A stretch of 64,000 nt of DNA from Paenibacillus hexagrammi (GTDB taxonomy: Bacteria > Bacillota > Bacilli > Paenibacillales > NBRC-103111), in NCBI RefSeq assembly GCF_021513275.1, contig NZ_CP090978.1, positions 2,604,001 through 2,668,000 on the forward strand. The letters are read 5' to 3'. The translations under genes were made by a program, and so were the position numbers. The notes beneath the pieces were generated by a model that was not told the DNA's origin, made no database searches, and worked only from the letters and a program-made list of their open reading frames with translations. Below, piece after piece: positions 55,151 through 64,000 of this stretch (within the stretch, counting starts at the first letter, position 1; every line of letters begins with the position of its first letter).

Positions 55151-56694
55151 GGTTTCATGTCCTTTCTCGACGCCTGGTAGCGATCGAATTGTTTTTGAAT
55201 TTCTGTAATGACATGGTTGATGCCTGCATCCTTTAATTTGCTTCTGAAGCTGTCCATCGTCGGCGCCCAATCCACGTTGGCATCATAGAGAATCGGCAGA
55301 TATTCGTTAATAATGACATTGAGTTGGGCGATCTCCGATTTGATCGGCGACAGATCGGGTACAAACCCCAAGGTCGGCGACAACACCGCTTCCTTGTCCC
55401 AATTACGCAGCTGCTTGCTGTAAGCAGGTGAAATATATTTGCTGAAGCGCTCGAAGCGAATATCGTTCCAGGTCCAACTGATAGGTGTATACCTCTTCTC
55501 AGTCGGTATCCCGTCATAATCAATGGCGCCGTCTGTCGTTACATGGTAATTCACATCTTTCAAACCGTAGGTAAAAAGATCATAATTGTCCTGGCTGGTT
55601 CTCAGCCAATTCAGGAAAGCGATCGATTCATTCACATGTTGGCTTGTCGACAAGACGGACAAAATGTTGTCCGCACCGGTGAATAAATATTTCGGTTTTT
55701 CCGGATGCAGATAGACGTTCTCCAGCTCCCCGTCCGGGTTCATCGCCTTAAAAGCATCGATCCGTTCTGTCTGCTTCAGAACCACACTCCAGGTAGCAGC
55801 GACTTTCCCCGTATTAAAGGCAAGCTCCGGGTTCGGATACCGTGAAGTATCTGAGGGGCCGTAGGGCACGTAGCCCTTCTGCTGCCATTCGTGCATCTTT
55901 TGCATAATATCGCGAAAAAAGTCCGACTCATACGTATTTCGCACTTTAAGCTGAGGGTCGGCCGGATCGATGTACACCGGAGCATTGAGATAACCCCCGG
56001 CAAAGAAAGCCACATCGCCGTATTCCCTAAGAAGAAACCGCCCTGTATCATAAAAATAAGGCGTCATCGCAGGTTCATTTTTATGTATAGTATCCAAATA
56101 CAAGTCCATATTCGCGACCGTCTTGATCTCAGGAAGACCATATTTTTTCCGCAAATCTCCTCGGATTTGAACAAAGCTTTGAAACTCCGATATCGGCATC
56201 ACTCGGGGAATTCCATACATGTGCCCGCCAACTGTCACCCCTTGAAGAGCGTAATCCGGCGTGTTGCTTAGAATCTCCTGCCCATAGTCCTGCAGGGCCG
56301 TATCCAGCGGTGCCAGCACCTTCTTGGAGACGAAGTCCGATAAGTTAGAATACGCTGTCAGCACGATATCATAGGACTCGCCGCTAGCCGCACTCAGCCA
56401 GACTTTATTCCAATATTGATCATAGGGAATAAATGTAAAATCAAGCTTAAGAGGCAAGCCGTCCTTGGACAGCTTTGCCTCTACAGATTGTATCACTTCC
56501 TCTTGATCGGCAGGCTCAGACAAGGGGAACAGCAGCTTGAGCGTCGCGGGCTGAAGAGCTTGCTTCACCTTCGCTGTAGGCGTACCGCCTGATTTGTCCG
56601 GCGCATTCGCACCGCCACCTGAGCAAGCGCGAACGGTTATCACGATTCCGGCGGTGATCAGCACGATCAGCCCTGCATAGATCTTCCTTCTCAT
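55147..56694 (-). CDS. extracellular solute-binding lipoprotein 2
   Basis: A 515-residue family-1 solute-binding protein with a lipobox at VRAC (Cys24), then a Gly/Ser-rich anchor. The body (LKLDFTFIPYDQYWNKVWLS, YDIVLTAYSNLSDFVSKKVL) has the two-lobed sugar-binding pattern. It is unlike its neighbour at 56801 in detail, so one operon has two receptors for one permease pair, perhaps for different oligosaccharide lengths. Confidence 0.83.
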   Translation of the reverse strand: MRRKIYAGLIVLITAGIVITVRACSGGGANAPDKSGGTPTAKVKQALQPATLKLLFPLSEPADQEEVIQSVEAKLSKDGLPLKLDFTFIPYDQYWNKVWLSAASGESYDIVLTAYSNLSDFVSKKVLAPLDTALQDYGQEILSNTPDYALQGVTVGGHMYGIPRVMPISEFQSFVQIRGDLRKKYGLPEIKTVANMDLYLDTIHKNEPAMTPYFYDTGRFLLREYGDVAFFAGGYLNAPVYIDPADPQLKVRNTYESDFFRDIMQKMHEWQQKGYVPYGPSDTSRYPNPELAFNTGKVAATWSVVLKQTERIDAFKAMNPDGELENVYLHPEKPKYLFTGADNILSVLSTSQHVNESIAFLNWLRTSQDNYDLFTYGLKDVNYHVTTDGAIDYDGIPTEKRYTPISWTWNDIRFERFSKYISPAYSKQLRNWDKEAVLSPTLGFVPDLSPIKSEIAQLNVIINEYLPILYDANVDWAPTMDSFRSKLKDAGINHVITEIQKQFDRYQASRKDMKP

Positions 56695-56800
56695 TGTGTA
56701 GTCTCTCCTCAGTGCTCTGTAAGCTGCAGCTCTTTCCCCCTATTCTACGCTAAAACTGAACCCGCCATAGATGGAACATTCGTTCGCTCTACCCGGATTA

Positions 56801-58432
56801 TTACTTACTTGCCGCCAGATAGCGGTCATATTGTGCTTGGCGGCCTTTGACCACGTCTTCAACGCCCATGCTTTTCAGCGTCTTCAAATACGCGTCGAAG
56901 GAATCCAGGCTTTCTTTACCGGTTATGAATTTGATATTCATCTCATTCACATAAGTGGTTATGTCGGGCATGACAGTATTTTCTGTGCTTGCTTCCTCAG
57001 GCAGAGCGTATACGAACGGGAACGGAGCTTTGATGTATTTCTCCATCTCTTTATCGATCTTCGCGTGCCATGGAGCTACCAATACATCCGTTGCCTCGAC
57101 AGACTGTTCAATAGGCAGATTCACCGGATTAATGCCGAATTTTTGAATAAAGTCGTTGTCCTTGCCCTTCTCTGTGAATTGCTTTTTGCCGTCCTTCACC
57201 TCATAGGTTTGATCTTCCAGCCCCCATGCATAGATTTCCTTCGCTTCATCGCTGCTTGCATAATCCAGGAATTTGAACGCGAGCTCTGGGTCCTTAGCAT
57301 TTTTCGTTACGCCGAAGATTCCTGTGATCGGGTTACGGCCGATATAGAATTGATCTCCATGAGGTCCCTTGAAAGGCGCTATGCCTTTAATGAGCGGCTT
57401 CGACGGATCGTAATCCTTATACAACTTACTGTACACCATGGATGTATACCAACTGAAGTTAAAGGTAGACCCTGTGATGTCTTGGGAGAATTTCGACGTG
57501 ATCTGATCCGCGGTTACACTTGCAAAATCGGACTCGAGCAGGCCCTCCTTGTACAGTCCGTTCAAATAAGTCAGGTATTCCTTATAGGCAGGCTCATAAT
57601 ACGAATAGTGGACTTTCCCGTCCTTATCGGCGTAGAAGTTGTTGGCCAGATCCAGTCCGAACACAGGACCGAAAGCATTCGCCAGCTGGTTGGACGCTAC
57701 AGTGAAAGGAATTTCATCTGCTTTGCCGTTGCCGTTAGGGTCGCCGCTCTTGAACTTGCGCAGCATCTCCGTAAACTCATCAAGGGTAGTGGGTTCACTC
57801 AGCCCCAGTTTCTCCAGCCATCTTACATTCACCATGAAGGTTGGCATGTAGTTTTTGGTTACGGCCAGCTGCGGCAGGTAGTAAATTTTCCCGTCCGGGG
57901 TCGTTAAACTTGCTTTCAGCGCAGGATATTTCTCGAAAAGCTTCTTAATATTCACGCCGTATTTATCAATGTAGTCGTTCAGAGGCTTAAACAAGCCGCC
58001 CTGGATATTTTTCATGGTCTGGTCCTGATCCAGCTGATAGATAACATCAGGCAAGTCTGCTCCCGCCGCAAGTCGAGGGCTTATCGCATCTTGATACGTA
58101 GACGGGGGCAGCAGCTCCCAGTTGACGTTGATGCCAGCACGTTTGCTAATCTCTTGCACGATCGGAGCTTGGCTCAAATCTACGTTGTTCGTCCAGGCAT
58201 TCGTTGCCAAAATTTTGAGCGCAGCGTCCTTTTTATCGGTGATGGGACCCGCTCCTGTATAGGTAAAGCTGGAAGCTGCAGCTGTGGCAGGAGCAGCCGA
58301 ATTCTGCTCTCCCGCAGCAGATGTGCTGGTCGGCGCATTGGAACCGCCTCCGCTTGAGCAGGCAGCCGCCACTAATGTGAATAGAGCGGTAATCAAGGTA
58401 ACACTCGCGGTTGTTTGTAATGTTTTTCTCAT
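56801..58432 (-). CDS. extracellular solute-binding lipoprotein 1 (LplA-like)
   Basis: A 543-residue lipoprotein (lipobox VAAAC, Cys25; Ser/Gly/Ala-rich linker to about residue 55). Its length and the WLEKLGLSEPTTLDEFTEML and MPTFMVNVRWLEKLG pattern fit the LplA group of oligosaccharide-binding proteins of Bacillales. It directly follows the two permease genes. Confidence 0.88.
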   Translation of the reverse strand: MRKTLQTTASVTLITALFTLVAAACSSGGGSNAPTSTSAAGEQNSAAPATAAASSFTYTGAGPITDKKDAALKILATNAWTNNVDLSQAPIVQEISKRAGINVNWELLPPSTYQDAISPRLAAGADLPDVIYQLDQDQTMKNIQGGLFKPLNDYIDKYGVNIKKLFEKYPALKASLTTPDGKIYYLPQLAVTKNYMPTFMVNVRWLEKLGLSEPTTLDEFTEMLRKFKSGDPNGNGKADEIPFTVASNQLANAFGPVFGLDLANNFYADKDGKVHYSYYEPAYKEYLTYLNGLYKEGLLESDFASVTADQITSKFSQDITGSTFNFSWYTSMVYSKLYKDYDPSKPLIKGIAPFKGPHGDQFYIGRNPITGIFGVTKNAKDPELAFKFLDYASSDEAKEIYAWGLEDQTYEVKDGKKQFTEKGKDNDFIQKFGINPVNLPIEQSVEATDVLVAPWHAKIDKEMEKYIKAPFPFVYALPEEASTENTVMPDITTYVNEMNIKFITGKESLDSFDAYLKTLKSMGVEDVVKGRQAQYDRYLAASK

Positions 58433-58488
58433 TTGAATAACCCTCCTTGTTTGTATGAAGCTTGGTTCTCTATGCGTAAAGAGTATTG

Positions 58489-59370
58489 CTACCCTTTCAC
58501 TGCCCCTAATGTAATTCCGCGTACGAAGTACTTTTGGATGAACGGATAGATCGTAATAATCGGCAAAATGCTAACAACGATGGAGACATAGCGGACCTGC
58601 AGCGTCGATACGGCAAGTGCTTTGGCTGCCGTCTCTCCGCCCATCTTCTGCATAATTTCCGGAGAAGCCATGATGAGCACCCTTCGCAAGAAAATCTGCA
58701 AAGGCTGAAGTTCCGCATTTCCTAGATACAGCAAGGCATTAAAGAAATCGTTCCAGTGCGCCACTGCATAATACAGAGTCAGAACAGCCAGTGTAGGCTT
58801 GGTCAGCGGCACGGCAATTCGGAACAGCATGGTAAAGTCCCTCGCTCCGTCCATTGTAGCGCTTTCAAAAATCTCATTCGGGATGTTCTCAAACGCGGAG
58901 CGCAATATCATAACGTTAAAGGTGCTCACCAGCACCGGCAAAATCATGGCCCATCTCGTGTTATACAGACCAAGCTCAGTAATAATCATATAGAGAGGAA
59001 TGAGCCCTCCGGAGAAATACATCGTAAAAGCAATATAAAAGTTCAGCTTTCTTCGTAAGAAGAATCGCTTTCTCGACAGCGGGTATGCCGCCAAACAGGT
59101 GGCTACTAGATTGCATATGGTACCCACTACCGTATACCAGATCGTGTTATAGTAGGACCTCCATAGCTCGGAGTAACCTAGCACCATTTTGTAACCGCTA
59201 AAGCTTAGATCTACGGGAAGCAAGGTGACCTGCTTGCTGTCGATCGCCGCCACGGAGCTCATCGAAATGCTGACGACATACACAAACGGATATAGAGTCA
59301 CAAGTATCGCAATAATGACCACGCTGTACACAAGTACATAGAAGCTTCGATCTGTCCATGGTTTCGACAT
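58489..59370 (-). CDS. carbohydrate ABC transporter permease (LplC/AraQ-like)
   Basis: A 293-residue permease with six membrane helices and the EAA loop (FESATMDGARDFTMLFRIAV), which contacts the ATPase. ATG 59370 follows AGAGAGGAGGG. It pairs with the permease at 59396. No ATPase gene is present; such systems usually share an MsmX-type ATPase encoded elsewhere. Confidence 0.9.
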   Translation of the reverse strand: MSKPWTDRSFYVLVYSVVIIAILVTLYPFVYVVSISMSSVAAIDSKQVTLLPVDLSFSGYKMVLGYSELWRSYYNTIWYTVVGTICNLVATCLAAYPLSRKRFFLRRKLNFYIAFTMYFSGGLIPLYMIITELGLYNTRWAMILPVLVSTFNVMILRSAFENIPNEIFESATMDGARDFTMLFRIAVPLTKPTLAVLTLYYAVAHWNDFFNALLYLGNAELQPLQIFLRRVLIMASPEIMQKMGGETAAKALAVSTLQVRYVSIVVSILPIITIYPFIQKYFVRGITLGAVKG

Positions 59371-59395
59371 ATATGCCCTCCTCTCTCTGATGCCG

Positions 59396-60313
59396 CTACC
59401 AGAGCGACATATCGTTGACCCGCCGGCTCGCTTGGTTGGCCACATACACGAGGATGAAGCTGATCACCGAATTGAATAATCCCACGGCTGTAGCGAACCC
59501 GAAGTTTTGCGATTCAATCCCCTGACGATATACGTAGGTGGATATGACATCGGCGGTTTCGTAGGTTGCCCCGTTGTAAAGCAGATACACCTTTTCAAAG
59601 TTGACGCTCATGATGCCCCCAATGGACAGCAGCAGAAGAATCACGATTGTCGGCTTCAAGCTCGGCAGCGTCAGGTGCCACACTTCTTGAAACTTGTTCA
59701 CCCCGTCGATTTTGCCCGAATCGTACATCTCCTGATCAATTCCCATGATCGCAGCGATGTAAATGATCGAGCTAAAGCCAAAGCTTTGCCAGATTCCAGA
59801 AGAAGTAAAAATGGTGCGAAACCATTCGGGAGCCATCATGAAGTTAATTTTCTCCATCCCGAGCGACGTAAGCATTGTATTGACGATGCCGTCTGTCGGC
59901 GAAAGGAAATTAATAATCATGCCGGCAATAACGACAGTTGAAATAAAGTGCGGCAGATACGTTACCGTTTGGGCGAAGCCCTTGAATACCCGGTTGCGGA
60001 GCTCCACCACACAAATCGCAAACACAATCGGGATCCAGAAGCCAATGACCAGCGGGTAAAAGGCCAGCAGGAAGGTGTTACGCAGCAGTCTCCAGAAGTA
60101 GCGGGAGTGCACGAACTGGCTTAACCACTTCAGGCCTACCCAATCCCCTCCAAAAATGCCATGTCCCGGCGTAAAATTTTTAAACGCGATGAGAATACCC
60201 GGCATCGGTAAGTAGCAAAAAATCAAGTAGTACAGAAACACCGGAAGGAACATCAGCAGCAGCCATTTATCTCTGCGGATCAGCTTGATCAGCGGTGTTG
60301 GTTTATCCCCCAT
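59396..60313 (-). CDS. carbohydrate ABC transporter permease (LplB-like)
   Basis: A 305-residue permease with six helices and an EAA loop (MYDSGKIDGVNKFQEVWHLT). It opens the operon permease-permease-binding protein-binding protein-pectinesterase. Its N-terminal part LYYLIFCYLPMPGILIAFKN is typical for LplB/YtcP-type proteins. Confidence 0.9.
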   Translation of the reverse strand: MGDKPTPLIKLIRRDKWLLLMFLPVFLYYLIFCYLPMPGILIAFKNFTPGHGIFGGDWVGLKWLSQFVHSRYFWRLLRNTFLLAFYPLVIGFWIPIVFAICVVELRNRVFKGFAQTVTYLPHFISTVVIAGMIINFLSPTDGIVNTMLTSLGMEKINFMMAPEWFRTIFTSSGIWQSFGFSSIIYIAAIMGIDQEMYDSGKIDGVNKFQEVWHLTLPSLKPTIVILLLLSIGGIMSVNFEKVYLLYNGATYETADVISTYVYRQGIESQNFGFATAVGLFNSVISFILVYVANQASRRVNDMSLW

Positions 60314-60555
60314 CTTTCCATCTCCTTTCGGTTAGCGCTCCCTCATCTCAAATTTTAGCAAACCCCGTATCACAGCTAAATCCAACATTCTTTCGATATG
60401 TATCACTTTTTTACGAACGTTTCTGTAACCACTTGCAACAAACTCAAAAGGCCCAGAGAAGATGTACGCTTCCTGAGCCTTCAGATCTGTTCGTCAAATT
60501 TCGCATATTACATGAAATATTGGTAAAAATATCCCCATTAAGGAGGAAACTCTGT

Positions 60556-61134
60556 ATGGACAAACTTGAGATTGCTGAACTCATAGATGCAAACGTCAAC
60601 CAAATTCATTCGTTAATCCAAGTGAAAGTTAAAATTTGGAAAGAATATGTACTTTTTTCAGATTTGTGGTGGTTCGGTTTCTTTTTGTCGATAGCTCCTT
60701 GGATAATCTGGTTTTGGATAAGAAAAAAACAGAGCACCGATCGAATCTTATATGTCGGATTTTTTGTCATGATCATTGCACTGATGCTGGATATACTAGG
60801 TGATCAAATGGGCTTCTGGCACTATAGGTATAATGTCATCCCCGTTTTGCCTACCTATTTTCCTTGGGATATGACATTGATGCCAGTAACTGTGATGGTG
60901 CTCATCCAAGTGAAACCGAAGGTACATCCTTTCATAAAAGCTATATTTTTTGCACTGGTTAGTTCCTATGTCGCAGAACCATTTATACATTGGTTAAAGA
61001 TTTATGAACTCTTAAAGTGGAGGTATTTGTACTCCGTTCCGATACAATGTATGATCTATTTGTTCGCTCACTGGCTTAGTACAAGGAATAAGTTCGAGAA
61101 AATTATGATTGAAAAGGAACGGCCACACTTATGA
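60556..61134 (+). CDS. CBO0543-type membrane protein C
   Basis: A 192-residue protein. An N-terminal amphipathic segment (KLEIAELIDANVNQIHSLIQ) is followed by five membrane helices with aromatic loops (DQMGFWHYRYNVIPVLPTYF, PWDMTLMPV). The start ATG 60556 has AGGAGG nine bases upstream. Its stop overlaps the start of the next membrane protein gene (ATGA), mirroring the pair at 46367/46897. Function unknown. Confidence 0.7.
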   Translation: MDKLEIAELIDANVNQIHSLIQVKVKIWKEYVLFSDLWWFGFFLSIAPWIIWFWIRKKQSTDRILYVGFFVMIIALMLDILGDQMGFWHYRYNVIPVLPTYFPWDMTLMPVTVMVLIQVKPKVHPFIKAIFFALVSSYVAEPFIHWLKIYELLKWRYLYSVPIQCMIYLFAHWLSTRNKFEKIMIEKERPHL

Positions 61135-61635
61135 TATTCCTAAGTAATATGACATTCTTGGTGATAAGTATCCTAACAGGAGTATTAAAAAAATGGAGAC
61201 TCTATTACCCAACTGTTCTTTACCTATCATTTTGTAATCTGCTTTACTTCTTCCTTTGCGATAAATACCCCACTTGGTCCTATAAAGCTACATTCTTGCA
61301 CACCAGAAAAAACGTAGAATTACTGAATACGTTGATCATGCTTCCCTGTACGGCAGTACTATATTTGCACTTTATACCTAAAGAAACAAAGAAAAAAATA
61401 ACCTATTATTTTATTTGGGTGATTGGATTTTCTTGTTTAGAATTTCATTTGGTGGTCTTTTCATCGGATAACCTACGATCGTGGATGGAATATATTGTGT
61501 TCGATCTGCTTTTATTTTGTGATGTTTTATATGCTCGAACTTCATCACAAAAATGCTCCAAGAGCATTAATTTTTTCTCTGATCGCAGTTGTCATATTGA
61601 TTATTCTTTTTAGAATTCCGTTTTGGGAAGATTAA
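61131..61635 (+). pseudogene. CBO0543-type membrane protein D, frameshifted near its end
   Basis: Five helices with WRLYYPTVLYLSFCNLLYFF near the start. In one frame the protein ends abnormally (CDVLYARTSSQKCS). Removing one T from the run at 61515-61518 gives FVMFYMLELHHKNAPRALIF and a final helix ending RIPFWED at 61635, which agrees with the intact relative at 47522-48034. So either a real indel or a sequencing error has replaced the last helix. Confidence 0.68.
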
Positions 61636-61697
61636 GATACGGTTGGATATTATCCTAACGAAAAAGGTAATATATGCACATATGGAGGAGGTGAACC

Positions 61698-61925
61698 ATG
61701 GCAACAGGAAATCAAAAACAATATGCTGCTGAGATTACAAGGGACATTATCGCCTCTTTTCACTCAGAGATCAGTGAGGAAGCTTGTAAGAATGATCAGA
61801 GTATCGCCGCAGCCATTAGTCAATCGTATAACAAAATTCACGAAACTGTTCTTGGCTGCTTACATGATGCCGCTATTGATTCCATTGTCCGATCACAGAG
61901 CGATCAAATCAACAACCACCACTAG
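61698..61925 (+). CDS. 75-residue soluble protein
   Basis: A small, entirely helical, acidic-to-neutral protein (KQYAAEITRDIIASFHSEIS, IAAAISQSYNKIHETVLGCL) ending in NNHH. A strong ribosome site (GGAGGAGGTGAA) precedes ATG 61698. No membrane segment and no known domain. A hairpin follows directly. Confidence 0.6.
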   Translation: MATGNQKQYAAEITRDIIASFHSEISEEACKNDQSIAAAISQSYNKIHETVLGCLHDAAIDSIVRSQSDQINNHH

Positions 61926-61939
61926 CCTTGGCTAGTGGT
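61916..61939. terminator. hairpin between converging genes
   Basis: ACCACTAGCC-TT-GGCTAGTGGT overlaps the end of the 75-residue gene; T runs are weak, so termination efficiency is uncertain. Confidence 0.5.
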
Positions 61940-61947
61940 TCAGTCTG

Positions 61948-63174
61948 TCATTTATACGTATACGACATCACCCATATTGCCGCTGCTATAAGAATCATAC
62001 CCATAAAGGCAGGTGCGGCATGCCCCATCGAGACATAGATTTGACCTCCTATGACAGGCCCAATGATTCTTGCTAAAGCTTGGATAGATTGACTGCCTCC
62101 TTGAATTCTCCCTTGCTCACTGGCATCCACGGATTTCGAGATCATCCCCCCCATGGAAGGCCCGAAGATCGAATCGCCAAAACCAAATATGAACATTCCA
62201 GCGATAAATAATGGATAAAAGGTGTACATGGCAGATAGCGCAAAAAAGCCGTAGCCTATCATCTCCGAAACCATGCCAATCATGGCAATCTGTGCATCAT
62301 TACGCTTTTTCAAAAGCTTAGGCATGATGAAACCTTGCGAAAGGATGTCTTGGACGCCCATGATCGAAAACATAAGTCCGATGCGTGCAGGCATCCAATT
62401 GAAAGTATCCATGGTGAATTGAGAAAACACAGCCTGTAGAGCTCCATTGGGTATCCAAAGCAGGAATGCGGAAACAAGCAGCCATTTTAAGTTTTTGATG
62501 GAGAGAATACGAGCGAGCTGAGTAAATGGATTCAGTCTTCCCAAAGTAATCTCTTTCCGTCTATGATGCTTGCCGAGGCTTTCGGGCATAAAAAAGAAGC
62601 CAAAACCAACATTCAATAGAGTGATAATAGCTCCAAAATACAAGGGTACGGAATATCCAAACTTAGCCAGCAACCCGCCTAGAGATGGGCCCAAAATGGT
62701 GCCTGCACCTACAACCGCACTCATCCAGCCAAAGTATTTGGTTCTCTGCTCAGGGGGAATAATATCTGCGAAATAGGCGAAGATCGTGCTTATACTGCCG
62801 CCAGTAATCCCTTCTATGATTCGCCCGGCAAATAGTACCCAGAGTGCTCCTCCTATACCCATAACGAAGTATCCGATTGCGGAGCCCAAAAGGCATATTA
62901 GGAGCAGAGGACGACGGCCATATTTGTCACTCAAAGCCCCAAGCACTGGGGCCGCAAAAAATACACAGACTGCATAAACAGAGGCTAGCAGCGTGACGAC
63001 AATAGCTTGGTCTCCTGGATTGCTTAGATAAGGCTGCACGAGGAATGGGACGACAGGTCCTAAGATGCTGAAGCCTATTCCGCAAAGAAATACAGACATA
63101 AGACCGAACAGTAACGCCTTTGGTTCTACGGTATGATCTGCGCTCTGTTTGTTGCGTAATGAAAATTGAAACAC
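61948..63174 (-). CDS. MFS multidrug/tetracycline-type exporter
   Basis: A 408-residue transporter with twelve helices. The loop 2-3 motif GALSDKYGRRPLLLICLLGS and motif C in helix 5 (VGAGTILGPSLGGLLAKFG) mark a drug:proton antiporter of the DHA1 family close to TetA. A MarR gene lies upstream on the same strand, separated by a terminator-like hairpin. Substrate unknown. Confidence 0.88.
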   Translation of the reverse strand: MFQFSLRNKQSADHTVEPKALLFGLMSVFLCGIGFSILGPVVPFLVQPYLSNPGDQAIVVTLLASVYAVCVFFAAPVLGALSDKYGRRPLLLICLLGSAIGYFVMGIGGALWVLFAGRIIEGITGGSISTIFAYFADIIPPEQRTKYFGWMSAVVGAGTILGPSLGGLLAKFGYSVPLYFGAIITLLNVGFGFFFMPESLGKHHRRKEITLGRLNPFTQLARILSIKNLKWLLVSAFLLWIPNGALQAVFSQFTMDTFNWMPARIGLMFSIMGVQDILSQGFIMPKLLKKRNDAQIAMIGMVSEMIGYGFFALSAMYTFYPLFIAGMFIFGFGDSIFGPSMGGMISKSVDASEQGRIQGGSQSIQALARIIGPVIGGQIYVSMGHAAPAFMGMILIAAAIWVMSYTYK

Positions 63175-63272
63175 TTACATTCTCCCCTCAAAAACTCGTA
63201 ATATTGATTCCATGGAAACAAAATAATCGTATCACCATTTTGTTTCCTCGTCAACAAAATTCAGGCAATAAA

Positions 63273-63303
63273 AATGCAGCCTGTTCTACCTAGAACGCGG
63301 CTG
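63273..63303 (-). terminator. hairpin between MarR and MFS genes
   Basis: GCAGCC and GGCTGC enclose an inner GTTCT/AGAAC stem; on the minus strand ATTTTTATTG follows. It may terminate the marR transcript. Confidence 0.6.
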
Positions 63304-63331
63304 CGTGTGGTTTCAATATAACTATCCAAAT

Positions 63332-63805
63332 TTATTCCGACCTCATATCGATATCCAGCTTCTTAATTTCTGCATCCAAATGCCTGCTATACTTGTCCAG
63401 GAAGCTAAGCATACTGTCAAATTGCGCTTCGGTCACTTGTTCGAATATAGCTTGATCCCGCTCCCGAAACTCTTTATGCAGTTTCGCATGGACTTGGTCC
63501 ACTGCTTTTCCTTGCTCGGTTAGCCTAAAATAGATTTCTTTCTTGTTTTCCGGCTTCTGGTAGCTTTCGATCAAGCCTTTCTCGATAAGCTTTTTCGTTA
63601 TTTTACTTATAGCGCTTCTTGTCATATAAAAAGAGTCGGCAAGCTTGGTTACGTTGGAATCGGCGTGTCTTCCAATGTATTCGATGCAATGCACTTCAGA
63701 AGGCTTATGTCCCTTAAGACTCTCTTCCATTTTATACTTATTCAAGTAAACCATTTTGTTAAATAAGTCCCTAAATTGCATGATGACCTGGTCTTCCTTG
63801 TTCAT
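63332..63805 (-). CDS. MarR family transcriptional regulator
   Basis: A 157-residue regulator with a winged helix (VTKLADSFYMTRSAISKITK, then GLIESYQKPENKKEIYFRLT). ATG 63805 follows TGGAGGAC. It stands directly upstream of the MFS exporter gene and is the natural candidate for its control. Ligand unknown. Confidence 0.88.
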   Translation of the reverse strand: MNKEDQVIMQFRDLFNKMVYLNKYKMEESLKGHKPSEVHCIEYIGRHADSNVTKLADSFYMTRSAISKITKKLIEKGLIESYQKPENKKEIYFRLTEQGKAVDQVHAKLHKEFRERDQAIFEQVTEAQFDSMLSFLDKYSRHLDAEIKKLDIDMRSE

Positions 63806-63876
63806 GGCCTGTCCTCCAGTCGAGCTTGCTATTTCCATAATAGTAACATAATTATTCTAGGAATAGGCGATACGTC

Positions 63877-64000
63877 TTAAACAGGAGGATGATCCACGTA
63901 CGCTGGAAAAATCAGACTGACCTTGGTCCCGTGCCCCAACTCGCTCTGAATGCGCAGTCCATAGCCGGCACCGAAGCGAATCTGGATACGGTCATGCACA
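63877..64000 (-). CDS. YesM-like sensor histidine kinase, C-terminal end (cut by window edge)
   Basis: The last 40 codons of a gene read from beyond the window. The sequence GAGYGLRIQSELGHGTKVSL followed by IFP matches the final ATPase strand of YesM/LytS-type kinases. Such kinases usually pair with an AraC-type regulator. Confidence 0.6.
   Translation of the reverse strand, partial: VHDRIQIRFGAGYGLRIQSELGHGTKVSLIFPAYVDHPPV

Overview
The window looks like a chromosomal segment of a spore-forming low-to-moderate GC Firmicute, most likely Paenibacillus or a close relative. The grounds are strong AGGAGG-type ribosome sites, frequent TTG and GTG starts, CotSA-like and YheC/D-like spore-coat genes, a leucine T-box in front of leuA, YdhK/YwbE/DUF421/DUF202 family genes and an LplABC-type sugar importer without its own ATPase. 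No rRNA, tRNA, CRISPR array, prophage or intact insertion sequence was recognised.

Layout. 1-4.3 kb: the end of an alpha/beta hydrolase, a TetR regulator, a beta/gamma-crystallin-like gene, a glycosyltransferase/YheC pair and a response regulator that has lost its receiver domain. 4.6-11.6 kb: two OmpR-type two-component systems enclosing a MerE-like gene and a compact FMN module (FMN-binding protein, ApbE flavin transferase, RnfD-like membrane protein). 11.6-17.9 kb: secreted enzymes (GH114-like protein, phosphoesterase lipoprotein), an ECF sigma/anti-sigma/membrane protein operon, two PAP2 phosphatases and a YdhK lipoprotein. 18-22.5 kb: Old Yellow Enzyme, LysR, DinB-like protein, alpha/beta hydrolase and a second, near-identical beta/gamma-crystallin-like gene. 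22.9-29.5 kb: a dense sulfur-trafficking island with a CstR persulfide sensor, rhodaneses, TusA and DsrE carriers, a rhodanese-metallo-beta-lactamase persulfide dioxygenase, a TauE/SafE exporter and a DUF302 protein. Four matching palindromes (ATACCY-N4-GGGTAT), two of them centred between a clear -35 and -10, tie the island together as a CstR regulon.

29.5-45.5 kb: DUF421, a CDF remnant, a frameshifted MntP, an ABC exporter, T-box-leuA, GNAT and EamA genes with a divergent MocR regulator, YwbE, a nucleotidyltransferase, a rifampicin phosphotransferase (rph), a PAP2 phosphatase behind a promoter with an early terminator, and a SulP transporter. 45.5-54 kb: small membrane proteins of the CBO0543 type, a GT39-like enzyme, a secreted protein, a cidR-cidAB locus and an EamA transporter. 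54-60 kb: a five-gene oligosaccharide import and pectinesterase operon. 60-64 kb: two more CBO0543-type genes, a small protein, MarR with an MFS exporter, and the end of a YesM-like histidine kinase.

A pervasive feature is single-nucleotide disruption. At least nine otherwise convincing genes are split by a one-base indel, mostly in a short homopolymer (sensor kinase, mntP, MocR, nucleotidyltransferase, rph, sulP, cidR, a secreted protein and a CBO0543 gene), and the rhodanese-dioxygenase carries an in-frame TAG. Either the assembly has residual homopolymer errors or the strain has real gene decay. This must be settled before any of these genes is called dead.
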